Shown here: piece by piece, positions 47,617-59,009 of the stretch
How the letters are laid out: every line of letters begins with the position of its first letter
Numbering within the stretch: position 1 is the first letter of the stretch
Source: Coffea arabica
Taxonomy: Eukaryota > Streptophyta > Magnoliopsida > Gentianales > Rubiaceae
Assembly (NCBI RefSeq): GCF_036785885.1
Contig: NC_092320.1
Span: 12,153,557-12,217,556, forward strand
DNA length: 64,000 nt
Direction of reading: 5' to 3'
Position numbers and translations under genes: made by a program
Notes under the pieces: model-generated
Seen by the model: the letters and a program-made list of their open reading frames with translations, nothing else
Databases searched by the model: none
Told to the model about the DNA's origin: nothing

Positions 47617-50600
47617 TTTGAATTTCTGAGGTTTGGATTTGCTCAATCTGTATGCGTTTGCTCAATTTAGTAAGATGGAACTTGAACAACTGTTTAAGTT
47701 ATATGATTAGGGTTTGCTAATTATTTTACTTATTAGCGGGATCAAATTAGGAAGATCGAGCTAGTAGTTGTCTTAGATCGTGTTACCATTTTATTGGTTG
47801 TCAGTTTTGGTACTGAATTATTTGATGAGTGGTGTTGCATTGTGGAGCTAAGACGGTTTTAATTTAATTGGCTAACCGAGAACAATAGCAATTCCGCTAC
47901 TAGGCTTAATTTAACATTGGTCAGTGCACGACGAGAGCTGAAATGTATACAAGCATGGATGTTATTTCTTTTAGGGGGTTTATTAGACTCAAATTTTGGC
48001 TACATAGACATGTCTGATTGTAGTATTGAAACTTCGATCAGAGCTTAGGAAAGACCAGATTGATGGTGACTTGGATATTTATTTCTACCATTTGAGTATT
48101 TGCTTTCTAGGTGTACTTGTTTACAGTTTTGCTGATTAGGGTCTTCAGTGTGGATTTGTGATAAGCAAAATAAAAAATGTAGAAAATTATTTGGGAATTC
48201 TATAGGCAGTTATCTATCTCAAATTTGACAAGGAATGCTGGTCTAATATACTGAATGAATTAGTAAATGGACGGGGGTGTTTTGAATTAGAATGTGTTTG
48301 AGCTGAATTAACTTAAGACTGTTATTCTTACTATATTTTTTCTTTATAAAGAAATTATCTTTTTGAGCCTCGGCTTCAAACTATACTGTCTCTCTTTCTT
48401 GCACAAACACATCACACCTTTTGAGGAGTTTGGAATATCCATAGTTTGGTTGTTATTGTAGGTAATTTTGTGATGTAGTTATGTGTTAGATGGTGTGGCA
48501 ACCAAAGAAATGTAGTACAAAGGAGTGAGATGTGTCAATGGGTCTGTGCATTGTTGAGAGGGGAGACCAAGGGGCCAAAAAAAGGATGGCAGGAAGATGG
48601 AGGGTGTAGCTGGTGAGGCAGGTGATGCAAGGAGAGAACAGAGGTGGTGATCTGACAGCCAGGAGGAGAGAAGGGAGGAAGCATAGAGGCGGAGTAGGGT
48701 GGAATGGGAAGGGGAGATAGCATATAGTTGGGTTGGGTAATTCAAACATGGAGGGTAGTGTTGCCATCTAGGCAGAATTGCTTTGGCCTTGGTAACTCTA
48801 GATCCTTTTGTTCAGGCTTCATATTTCATTTGGCATAACCCTTATTGTTTACTTTTATCCTTTTGTTGCTTGTTTCATACTTGCCCACAGGGCTGTCTGT
48901 TAACAAAAGCTCTCATAATCTTGTAGTCATTGACCGTTGGGGTAGTAGATGTTTATAGCAAGCTAGCTTCTGATTTGTCAATTACCTCACCGGTGGTCTT
49001 AAATTTTTTATGTTCTTGGCTGAGCCCTTTGATGTAGATATATGACTTGGTACTTGATTTGTGCAAGTCATTTGGTGAGGTTAAACAGGATGCTGTGAAT
49101 GCTAGACAATGTCTTTCCGTGAATCCCAGCCTGTAAACACACATAAGTGCTCAGTTACATAGTCAAGAATAGTGCAACTGTTTTCAATGTTCACAAAGAT
49201 TCTTCTGTTTTATGTCTTTGGTTTGGGCAACTGGGTGTCGTATATTGGCATATGCTGCTCTAGACTATAAAACTTATTTACTTGGAATTCTAAAAGATTT
49301 TTTTTTTTTTTTTAAATATAGCACCATGTTATTTACTGCTATTGATGCTAAATTTTGTCTGAAAAAATATCTTTAGGCTTTTAACCTACAGCCAGTTGTA
49401 CCTCCTGCACAATGATTCTGGAATTCGGCCGATTGCTCCTGACTGGGCTTACCTTGTGTGAAGTGATGTAAGATCTTTGACGTTATATTTCCCTTCACTT
49501 AAAGTAGAGCTGGATTCAATTGATGATGTACTCTTCCTGATTTATTGATATTGTGGGTTGATAATGTTGACAAGCCTTTTACAGATTCAACGGATCTTGG
49601 TGAACTTGTAGTTTGCTGCTACAAATGTACATGTAAATTATGGTCTTGCATAATTGGCTTTCTGAAGATTGTATGTCTAGTTATTAAATTTTTGAAAAGG
49701 TAAGGAAAACTGTGCTCTGCATGGCACCCATGATGTTAAAAACGAGACTGGTGCTGATAGTTTCTTGGTTTTTTCCAGTGCTGTGGAACATCGGTATGCT
49801 TTCTTCCCCAAGATTTAATAGGCCTGGTCTAGGCTTCGGAAGTTTTCTGTTGGCGTCCCTTGGCTGCCCCTTCTTGCTCTAGAACCTGAGGCCAAGCTAT
49901 ATAATTGAATCCTGTTTGGAAACATAATAATACTGATTTAGCAGGTCAAAGGAAAATATTGGGAAGCAATCATTTGTGGCTTCTATTGCTGTCTGGAGTT
50001 GATTAGGTTATTGAGCATTCAGATTTTTCTGTTTATTTAGTATGGGAATCATGTTGTTTGCAGATAGAGCATATTGGTTTCACTTCATTCTGGCTTTTAA
50101 GGTTTAGTTTTGACAACTTAATGGGTGAAACAATTAGTTAAAATGCGAAAGTGGCAAACTAAAATCCTTTTGAACTTACAGCGAAGATGAAGTTGGAATT
50201 GGTCCTGCAATTGGGATTTTAGAGGTCAGATTGGTTGCTTTCAACCAATTTTGGTTTCTCTAAAATTTACCTTACTTAAATAGGAAAATGCCGACTTCTC
50301 CGAGAGTGATACTCTGCATGTATGGTAAAAGTTCGTAATTTAAAAGAGCTGCTATATCAAGTCTTAAACATATGTAATGGCACAGTTACTGTGAATAATG
50401 TTCAAAAAATATATATAAAAAAAAAAACAAAGAATAGTGCAAGTCAAACTTGTTATTCCACTGTTCATCTCTAACAATATGGAGCACAGGTATGCGGGAA
50501 AATTCAACATGATCTTTTGGTCATTGTTGGTCCTTTATGGAGTATTTGTTTAGAGCATGATAGCTGATCTGTTCTTGAGATAGACGCATAGGCATGCCCA

Positions 50601-50847
50601 ACTGGACCAACTCCTTCTACAATCTTATAAGCATATTAATTCTAGTACGGGTGGCAATTGGTAGTATTAGGAGTTGGTTGTGTGGTCTGTAACCGGTGAT
50701 TTGCCGACGAAGTGCATATTAAAATCGTCCACTCTCTGTTTGGCATCAGCATGTGGTGGTGGCTAATCAGTTTTCTCAGGGTTGTTCGAAGGACATGAAC
50801 GCGTCCCAACTGATTCTCAAGCAGCATTATATGTAAGCAACAAGGCA
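47617..50847. other. SNRNP27 3' UTR and intergenic, no gene seen
   Basis: About 3.2 kb without a recognised coding frame. T-run at about 49300-49314. A minus-strand open stretch at 48479-48767 is pyrimidine-biased and unconvincing. Confidence 0.5.
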
Positions 50848-50855
50848 ACTTGCAT

Positions 50856-51063
50856 AACCAACTCGTATTAGTTGAGTTGGCCGTTAGGTCAAAGAATTTA
50901 AACCTCTGCACTTGCAGAAAATGCATTCTTTGGTCTAGAGATGCGAATCACTCTCCCTAATTCCCCTCGGTTCAGTTGGATCCTCCCTTGGATTAGAGTA
51001 GGAGTGCAGAAGTTACCTATTCACCAAAAAAAAAAAAAAAAAGAAAGAAAGAAAGAAAAGGGT
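50856..51063 (+). mobile_element. SINE-like element with short target duplication
   Basis: Flanked by ACTTGCAT (50848-50855 and 51064-51071). The head holds TAGTTGAGTTGGCC (box A-like) and GAATTTAAACCTCTGC (degenerate box B). The tail is A-rich and runs into GAAA repeats at about 51026-51060. The duplication is short (8 bp), so the exact ends are less sure than for the other two SINEs. Confidence 0.65.
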
Positions 51064-51071
51064 ACTTGCAT

Positions 51072-51447
51072 CTTTACCACCCAAAAAAAAAAAAAAGAAA
51101 GAATATGCAAGTTGCATCTTCAGCGGGAGCCGCTTCAAAAGTAAATGTAAGGTTCCTTTCCATAAGGATCTTTACATAATTAAAAACAAAATTAACGAGG
51201 ATACGACATGGCGTGCTGTAATGTTTAAACAACTCGCCGATTACTGGTAATTTCTTAAGGCATCACTTGAGAGCATAATATTCCAACATTTATTCTCCAG
51301 GGAAAGAAGGGCAAATCAGAAAAACAGGCTGGTTGAAGGCATCTCGAAGACAATTGTAAACGCTTAATTAATTTTAATTCCAGCCTTCCTTGCCCATAAA
51401 AAAGAAGGAAGCGTCAATAGAGAAAAGCTGAGAGAAGGTGGGGGGAG
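51072..51447. other. 3' flank of the Rubisco small-subunit gene
   Basis: Contains an A-rich run and the expected minus-strand 3' UTR and polyadenylation region of the RBCS gene. No gene seen. Confidence 0.5.
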
Positions 51448-52531
51448 TTAGGAGGTAGGTTTCTGAATCACAAAAGCCATGCATTGCACCTGCTTTACAT
51501 TGTCAAATGCCAAGCAACGAATATAAGCATTTGGATATGCTTTTTTGCATTCTTGGATTTCATTAAGAACTTGAGAGGAGTCAGTGCAGCCAAACATGGG
51601 CAACTTCCACATTGTCCAATGCCTCCCATCGTAGTAACCTGGCATCTTGCTGTTTTCCCTATGCACAAAACCGTCCTTTGGGAAGGCAGAGGAAAAGGTA
51701 TTAGATAGCTACGTAATTGAACTATCTAAATCATGTTGCAGTAGAATAAACAGAGCGACTCGAGACAGATTCAATGAACCAAAAATGCGTGCACTAATTG
51801 CATTTGCATCACTTATTTATGAAAAAGATTATAGCTATTTGTAGTACGAATCTTTGCCTTAATATATTCGAAAGGCATTTTTTTTTCTCTTACTTTTTGG
51901 CCTGTTTAAGCTAAGAGAATCTAGTGTAAGCTAAGAGCATCTTCATTATTTTTTTCATACAAAGTAACAAATTTGGCTAAACCACTTGCAGTACCACCAA
52001 GTTGTTGCTAAAATTGTGAGAAATGAGTGCTTTTGGCAAGGCCCATGTACTACTCGATCTCTTTCTTCTGAATGTAAACAAAAACCAAAGTCGAGGTTTT
52101 TATCTGATATTTATGTCTGAATCAAAGACAAAATCAAGTTTCTTTAACCTACCGCATCAAATTCAAGGCATGGGATCCATCCATTTTTTAGCATATAATC
52201 AATCTCCCGTGCGATTGAGTCATCCGAGAGAGGTGGAAGGTATGATAGGGTCTCGAATTTCTTGTTGTTAATTGGATTCCATGTCTGTCAAAAAGTCACG
52301 TTACGGAGTCCGATCAAACCATCTAAGGGTCGTATTACAAGTAGAACACGATGTAAAACAAAAACAAAATCGGAAGGAAACCTTCATGCAGTGAATTCTG
52401 GATGCATTTGAGATAGTTTTGCGACTCCATGCAGCTGAATCCTTGACAGCAGAAAGCTTGGAACAGTTTGGTTTCAGGCCAATATAGCTTGATCCCACAA
52501 CAGGAACTGCTGAAAGACTTGATGTAGACAT
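51448..52531 (-). CDS. RBCS: Rubisco small subunit, divergent T-type
   Basis: Nuclear-encoded small subunit of ribulose-bisphosphate carboxylase, imported into plastids to join eight large subunits. Three exons, 52531-52382, 52284-52153 and 51675-51448 (TAG), encode 169 residues. Introns fall at the classic RBCS places: after the second mature residue, and just before the GFVHREN block. Residues 1-48 are a Ser-rich transit peptide. The mature part starts [20 protein letters not shown], where ordinary leaf forms start MQVWPP. Also unusual are [33 protein letters not shown] (apparently one residue shorter than usual at the exon junction) and [20 protein letters not shown]. The invariant core [19 protein letters not shown] is intact. 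This pattern resembles RbcS-T, known from trichomes and non-green tissue, not the mesophyll form. Type assignment is from memory of the family. Confidence 0.93.
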
Positions 52532-52624
52532 TTTTTTTATGAAGTACTTGGTGAAGATGGGATGTTGAGGACAATGGAGAAAATTTTACGAAAAAGTGAG
52601 TTATTAATAGCGATGGTACCCTGT

Positions 52625-52633
52625 CTTATAATA
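52625..52633 (-). promoter_or_regulatory. Possible TATA box of the RBCS gene
   Basis: On the minus strand TATTATAAG lies about 95 bases before the ATG, a workable distance. I saw no CACGTG G-box or GATAAG I-box in the nearest few hundred bases, elements usual in leaf-type rbcS promoters. Motif scanning by eye may miss variants. Confidence 0.35.
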
Positions 52634-53552
52634 GTAAACTCGAAGAGTTGTTGATGACACTGCGCTGCAATTGCTGTTAGTTGTTAGGGAAAGGACAAGA
52701 GGAGAGGGGGTAAGAATTTGATGGGCTGAGGTATGATCAGTTAAGGGAAGAAGATGTAGATTGTAGGTTTTAGACCGAGTTTCGTTATGCAATTTTGCTT
52801 TGGTCTCATCACCAAGCTGCCATACTTTTGGAATTTTTTATGGTCTCCCTAACGCCTTCCATTGGCAAATCTAGAATGATGTTGAATCCAATAGTAAATT
52901 CAGCACGATCACTTGTGAAATTCTGGTAAATGATTAAGATGTAGTGGGCATTGAATGTGAGGTGCCGTTCAATGTACTGGGCATTCTCTATTGTTTTGTC
53001 TTCATCAATGTGTATTCATGAAAAGGAACAAGAAAACGAAGATGTGTACAGTTTTTGCTTATTAACGTATATTAACTTCAGTCACTTCAATGGATTGCAT
53101 CCAGCATAAGTTTCGGATTGTTGCATTAAGGATTCATACTAGCTATAGGTCTCTAGATTGATTCGATTCGATAGGTGTTTTTTGTTTTCCTTCCTATCTA
53201 GAAGCCTAAAAGCACAAGAAAAATGGAAAAGGAAAGTGATGATAGTTTGGTTATTTCGGAGTTTAAGTTATTGTGAGCAGATATATGAATCTCACAGGTC
53301 TTATTACCTTATTAAGCTCTTTAATTAACTCTGATTAATATGACATTTTATGTTAACACGAGGGACTTCTCGAGTTGAAAGAACAAGAAGAAGCAAAACC
53401 TCGTTAAGCTTATTAAATGCGGCCACATAAATTAGCTCTCTTTTATTTTTCTTTTTTTTTAGGAGATAAATTAGTTTTCTTGACTCAAATATCCATAAAT
53501 GGTAACACAATTCGAGTATGCACCCCATCCTTGTCTTATCACAATTAAGTAT
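52634..53552. other. Upstream region of RBCS up to the transposon cluster
   Basis: No gene seen. AT-rich. It should contain distal RBCS regulatory DNA. Confidence 0.45.
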
Positions 53553-54004
53553 GGGCCTGTTTGGAACTGGACCTGTTTGGAAGTGGGTTTTTGGCCAAGT
53601 TTTTTAGCTACAAGTCTTTTAACAATTTTAGCTACAGGAATCCAGAAAAACTTATCAAATTTTTTAACCTATACATTTCAAAATATTTAATACACAAAAA
53701 ACTTCTATCTTTCTTCTTCTTTCTCCCCCACCCCATCCACCATACCTTCATTGCCGGCCACCACCTCTGCCGCCGTTTCCGGCGTCGGCCACCTATTCGG
53801 CTATTCTGGCATCGGCGTTCCCAATTTTTTTTTTCCTTCCTTTCTCCCTCCCTCTCTCCTTCCCTCCCTTCCCTGGCCAAACTTCCCCGACCTATGCAAC
53901 AGCAGCGATTACTTTCCTCCTGCTCTGATTTTTCTTTGTCCCTCCAGTCACGCCAACGCTACGGCTGACGGGGAAACAGGGGAACAGAGGGGGTGGGGGT
54001 GGCG

Positions 54005-54535
54005 GGAAACGGGAAACGGGAAGGGGAACAGGGGAGGGGGAAAAGAGAGAGGGGACGGCTGAGGGGAGGGGGTGGTGTGCTGGGGGAGGGGCTGGGAGGC
54101 AGCGGGGGCCGGGCTGGCGGGGGGAGGGGGTGGCGTGCTGGGGGAGGGGCTGGGGGGCAGCGGGGGCCGGGCTGGAGGGGGAAAGGGAAGGCACGGGGCA
54201 GCGGGTGCCAGGCTTGCAGAGGGGAGGAGGAAGGGGCAGAGGGGTTGGCGGGGGGAGGAGGCAGCAGGGGACGGGCTGGCCGGGGGAGGGGGAGGCGGGG
54301 GGCAGCAAGGGCCGGGATTGCAGAGGGGAGGGGGAAGGGGCAGAGGGGCTGGCGGGGGAAATGCAGAGCAGAGGAGAAGGGGAAAGGGAGGAGAGGGGTG
54401 GCGGGAGGGGGAAGGAAGAAGAAGAAGAAGAAGAAGAAAAAGAAAGAGAGGAAAGAAAAGAAAAAGGGGAAAAAAAAAAGAAAGAGAAAGAAAAAAAAAG
54501 AAAAAGAAAAAAAAATTCACCTCACAAAAACTTTT
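54005..54535. repeat. G/A-rich tandem and low-complexity tract (unit A)
   Basis: Over 500 bases of almost pure purine on the plus strand. G-rich repeats of GGGGGAGGGGCTGG type (54060-54380) are followed by GAA/AAG-rich sequence. It supports many long false ORFs on both strands. The G runs could form quadruplex or triplex DNA. Confidence 0.8.
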
Positions 54536-54779
54536 ATAAAATTTTTTATCTTACAAAAAAATTTTTCACCTTACAAAAACTTCTACAAAATTTTTTCAAA
54601 AACTTCTACAGTGCAATACAGTAAAGTTTTAAACAAACTCCCAAAGAACTCAGGGCCTGTTTGGAACCTGAGTTTTTTGGGAGTTTGTCTAAAACTTTAC
54701 TGTAGCGTACTGTAGAAGTTTTTGAAAAATTTTTGTAAAAATTTTTGTAAGGTGAAAAATTTTATAGAAATTTTTGTAA

Positions 54780-55165
54780 GGTTTTTTTTTCCTGTTCTTT
54801 TTTTTTTTTCTTTTTCTCTTTCTCTTTCTTTTTCTTTTTCTTTTTCTTTCTTTCCTTTTTCTTTTTTTTTTTTCTTCTTCTTCTTCTTCTTCCCCGTTAC
54901 CTCCGCCGCCCCCTGCAAAAGCTCCCCCGTCGCTCCCCTCTGCCCGCAACCCCCTCCCCCACCCCTGCAAAAGCTCCCCCTCTCTGTCCCTCTGCCCGCC
55001 ACCCCTCTGCCCGCAACCCCCCTCCCCCACCCCTACAAAAGCTCCTCCCCCACCCCTGCAAAAGCTCCCCCTCTCTGTCCCTCTGCAAAAGCTCCTCCCC
55101 TCTTTGTCTCTCTGTCCCTCTGCCCGCAACCCCCCTCCCCCACCCCCTGCAAAAGCCCCCCCACT
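54780..55165. repeat. Pyrimidine tract and C-rich minisatellite (unit B)
   Basis: T/C-rich sequence, then several copies of a unit built on CCCACCCCTGCAAAAGCTCC with CTCTCTGTCCCTCTGCCCGC between copies (about 54910-55160). It lies in the inverted relation expected of units A and B. Confidence 0.75.
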
Positions 55166-55867
55166 CCAATACTGACAACGAACTTTCTGCCACTGCACCC
55201 TCCAAATCCGCCATTGCGTCCACCACAACCCCAACTGCCCCGGCTTCGACTGCGCCGACTTAGCCATGACCCTTTCTTTTAGACAGCTCACCACCCATTT
55301 CATGACCGTAGCCGGGCATGTCACCGCATCTCCACCGTCCGCGACTGCGCATGGGTTTGGAATGAGTGACTTTTCTAGCAAGTGTAGCGCGCCGAGCTTG
55401 TCTTCGTCGGATCCAGAGCTGAAACGAAGCTCCGCAACGTGAAAAGTTTCTTCCAACTTGGTAGCGGATAGTTGCGGCGGTGGCAGAGAATCATGCGCTT
55501 TTCTTGGTGGGGTGGGCTCCGAAATCTTCGGCTTTTCTTGAGTTTGCTGATACGGGTGTATAAAATGGTGAGAGATGGGGGAGTTAGTCAGCGGGAACCT
55601 CCATTGGGTGAAGCTCTGGGAGGTGTATGAGGAAGATGAGGATGATTCCGAATCGGGTTTGGTCGGTGCATGTGGTGGATGAGAGGAAGACGATGGAGGA
55701 GGGAGAGGAGGAGGAGGAGGTGGTGGTAGTGGTGATGTTGGTTTTGGCGGTGGCTGATCAGAGATGGCTGGGAAAGGGAGTGCTGGAGAAATGGTGGTGG
55801 TCGGACTGAGCACTGTTTGAGTACAGTTGCGAAAAAACCCGCAAGAAAAAAGTGGACGTGGGTGCAA
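55158..55867 (-). pseudogene. Captured fragment of an ARM-repeat protein gene inside unit B
   Basis: On the minus strand the frame from 55867 has no ATG at its start and reads HPRPLFSCGFFRNCTQTV, a Pro/Ser-rich stretch, then KLEETFHVAELRFSSGSDED and KLGALHLLEKSLIPNP. After about 55262 the protein-like frame shifts, and VEAGAVGVVVDAMADLEGAV (from 55250 down) looks like the next armadillo-type helical repeat. It then runs into the minisatellite. So it is a 5' gene piece with a lost start, a deletion or frameshift and no 3' end. It resembles plant ARM-repeat proteins, some of them U-box ligases; the exact parent is not known. Such fragments inside non-autonomous elements are the mark of Pack-type gene capture. 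Confidence 0.6.
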
Positions 55868-57233
55868 TTTTTAGCTTGGGGTGTTGAGATTTCATTACCG
55901 GCGCCGGAAGCGGTGGTGGAGGTTGTGCCGGTTGGGTGGGGGAGAAAAAAGAAGAAAAATTGAAGGGAAAGTTTTTTGTGTATTATTTTAAAATGTGTAG
56001 GTAAAAAACTTTGATAAGTTTTTTGGGGTTCCTGTAGCAAAAGTTGTTAAAAAACTAGTAGCTAAAAAACTTGGCCAAAAACTTCACTTCCAAACAAGCC
56101 CTCAGGTTCCAAACAGGCCCTGAATTTTTTGGGAGTTTATCTAAAACTTTACTGTAGTGTACTGTAAAAGTTTTTGAAAATTTTTTGTAGAAGTTTTCGT
56201 AAGGTGAAAAACTTTTTTATAGAAGTTTTTGTAATGCGAAAAATTTTATAGAAGTTTTTGTAAGGAGAAAATTTTTTTTCCCTTTTCTTTTTCTCTTTCT
56301 CTTTCTTTTTCTTTTTCTTTCTTTCCTTTTTCTTTTCTTTCCTCTCTTCTTCTTTTTCTTCTTCCTTCCCTCTTCCCCGTTACCTCTGCCTCCCACCTCC
56401 AGCACCTCCGCCAGCACCACCTCTCTCTTTTTTTTTTCTTTTCTTCTCTCCCCCCTCCCACTCCCTTCCCCGTTCCTCTCCCCTCTGCCCGCCACCCCTT
56501 TGGGCCGCCACCCCTTATGCCCACCATCCCTTTCCTCCCCTCTCCCCCGCCACCTTCTCTGTCCCTTCCCCCTCTGCCCTGCCACGCCCTTCCCTCGCCA
56601 CCCCCTCTGCCCCTTCCCTCTCCCCTGTTCCCCTTCCCGCTTCTCACCTTCCCTCCGCCCCTTTCTTTTCTTCACATTTTCCCTCTCCCTCTCCTCCCGT
56701 CTCCTCTCCTTGCTCTTGTCGGCAGTTGAAGCAGCGAAATGAAATTTTTTTTTTGGACAATTTTCCTTCTCCCCTTCCTCTCCTTCCCCCGCCACCCTCA
56801 CCCTCCCCCTCTCCCGTGTGATCTAGTCTAATGACCAGATCGGCTAGAGGGAGAGGGGAAAGGGAAGGGTGGTGGGGGAGGAGTGGGGGAGACGCAGAGA
56901 GAAAAAAAAAAGATAGAGGGGAGGATGGCGGGGGAGGAAGAAGGGGAGAGGGAAAAAGGGCAAAAAAAAAAAAGAAGACTGGCACCGGAAGAGGTGATTG
57001 ACGCCGGAACCGGCGGTGGAGGTGGTGGCCGACGACGAAGGTGGTGGTGGGTTGGGGTGGGAGAGGAAGAAGAAGAAAAGAAGGGGAAGGGAAATTTTTT
57101 TTTTTTTTGTGTTTTGAATATTTTAAATGTGTAGGTAAAAATTTTGATAAGTTTTTTAGATTCCTGTAGCAAAAGTTGTTAAAAAACTAGTAGGTAAAAA
57201 ATTTGTCCAAAAATCTGGCTTCCAAACAGGCCC

Positions 57234-58640
57234 TATGTTCGATCACGCGCTCAAATGATGCATGGTATTAAAACTCTGAAAACCTAAGGTCCATTATACA
57301 ATCCTGTAATGGAACTCAAATGGACCTTAGATTTCACCATCAATGGTTAGATAATTAACATGTCAATGAGCTTTAACAAGCACGAAGCTGTGGCCAAATC
57401 AAGCACAGGGGGCATAGCTTTATTTGCTTATTTCCTCTTCAAATGAGTAAACAAATCAAAGATGTACGTATGCCCTGTACAAGAAAGAAAAAAGGTTAAC
57501 ACAAAAGAAGCAAATCATACACTGTATTGGTACTCAAATGTAACAGGGGACATTGCACAATGCAAATTGATTATTGAGTCAACTTAATTTTGGTGCCTTG
57601 TGGTGCTTAGCAGTGACTGCATATTCGTGCATTCATCCACAGCTTCTTGCGTGAACTAATAGCCCACGAAAAATACCATCGACCTGTATGTAAACTGAAA
57701 TTTGGGAGTCAGACCTGTATGTCTAATCCGTATTGGCCAAATAATACCATCCATGCAGATGTCAGAATATATAGCATAATTAAAATTTTAAAGCGCAATG
57801 ATTTCTAAAGAATAATAGGACATAACTCAATTATCAATCGACCCTTATTTTGTAGTCGAGGGTCAGTATACTTATGCACTCACTTTTCCTCCCAGATAGT
57901 TTAGAAGGAAAAAAAAAAAAAAACATTTAAGAAGCTGTGGCAAGAAATGTTCTGATTATATGTGCCTCTGTACTTGGAATACGAGAACAGTTGCCTAGTC
58001 AATAAGGCCACGTTCTTCATGTGATGAATTCGAGTCATCATCCACATCCTACATATTAATCTCTAATCCTCAACTGCCACATAATTATGCTCTATTTCGT
58101 TGTTAAAGGATGAAGTAATCCCTTGTGGCGTCTATTTTTGTGAACAAATGTGTATTCATTCTAGCTGGTGGTGGGAAAATTGGGCCAGTCGGTTGGGGTT
58201 TATATTGTAATATTATTTTTCAGGCATGATTATTTGTAAATTTTCAAATCTGATGCATCTGCTGTGATATATTAAGGCATTTTCCATCATTGGTACAAAT
58301 CTCATGAATGAAATTATGCATGCATGCATACATACATACATATATGTTTGTATGTATGTATAAAAGATTAAGGGTAATTTATTAAGGGTTAATCTTGTAT
58401 TTATGTGCTGACATTGTATATACTAGTGATAAATTTAAATGCACGCCACCTAATTCCATCCAATTGTATAATTCATAAACCTTTTAGTATATAAGATATT
58501 ATAATTTTGGTGTAAGCATAGATTTTGTTAATTGATACAACTAATTTTACGATTTCATCAAATTTACACGAGTTTTCGCTGAAAATTATAAGAAATTACG
58601 GTAACTAAGCAGCATAATTGGACAAAAACGACTACAGCCC
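57234..58640. other. Intergenic, no gene seen
   Basis: AT-rich DNA with simple repeats (A-run at about 57909-57923; TGCA/TACA/TATG tetranucleotides at about 58318-58361). Confidence 0.5.
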
Positions 58641-58745
58641 GATGAAATGGTTAAAATAATCTTTCAACAACCCAAGACGCAACATCCAGCGACTTACTCC
58701 GACATGAAACGCTTAAAATAATCCTCCAACAACCCAAAACCCAAA
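58641..58745. repeat. Imperfect tandem duplication of about 55 bp
   Basis: Two adjacent copies sharing TTAAAATAATC, CAACAACCCAA and a leading CCGA(C)ATGAAA. A related TTTCAACAACCCAAACCCC stretch recurs at 63822-63840, beyond the hydrolase gene. Origin unknown. Confidence 0.6.
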
Positions 58746-58781
58746 ATCAAACGAGTTTGATTTGATTAATTTGTTTGCTGC

Positions 58782-58828
58782 GATCTATAACCTTTTTGTA
58801 TTAGTATTAGTATTAGTATTATATATTG
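58782..58828 (+). repeat. 47-bp direct repeat, copy 1
   Basis: Identical to 59010-59056. It begins GATCTATAACC, contains (TATTAG)n and ends in TATATATTG. It is 228 bp upstream of copy 2. Confidence 0.95.
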
Positions 58829-59009
58829 TTTGCTGCCGTCCAGCACCGCGTTGATTAAGACGTGCTTCGCTTCCAAGTTCGACGAAATATCAAATACAGA
58901 TAGATTCAGGACTCTCACCCTGACACAAAAAAAGACGAATGACCGGTAGATAAGGCATAGTAATTTACTGGAGTAATTGTAGAACAAAGTAACTTTAAAC
59001 AAATTCTGT

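Larger units (their letters stand above)
53553..57233. mobile_element. Cluster of three related non-autonomous DNA elements
   Basis: Outer ends are inverted: GGGCCTGTTTGGAA at 53553 and its complement TTCCAAACAGGCCC ending at 57233, with TAT on both flanks. Inside, three units share two distinct end types. One has 'TTGGCCAAG...TAGCTAC...AACAA.TTTTGCTACAGGA', the other 'GTTTGGGAACC..TTTTTTGGGAGTTT.TCTAAAACTTTACTGTAG'-like sequence. Unit A is about 53553-54650, unit B about 54653-56102 and unit C about 56105-57233. A is inverted relative to B and C. Interiors are purine- or pyrimidine-rich tracts plus short GC-rich gene-like pieces. No transposase. The 3-bp flank and termini hint at PIF/Harbinger-like mobilisation, but this is uncertain. 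Confidence 0.7.

Noticed and set aside
53892-54520. Long proline/serine-rich minus-strand and arginine/glycine-rich plus-strand open frames
   Set aside because: They arise from G/A-rich low-complexity DNA open in most frames; no domain, start context or splice structure.
56217-57172. Long Lys/Glu/Arg-rich and Pro/Ser-rich frames on both strands
   Set aside because: Same low-complexity tracts in unit C of the transposon cluster; composition only, no protein features.
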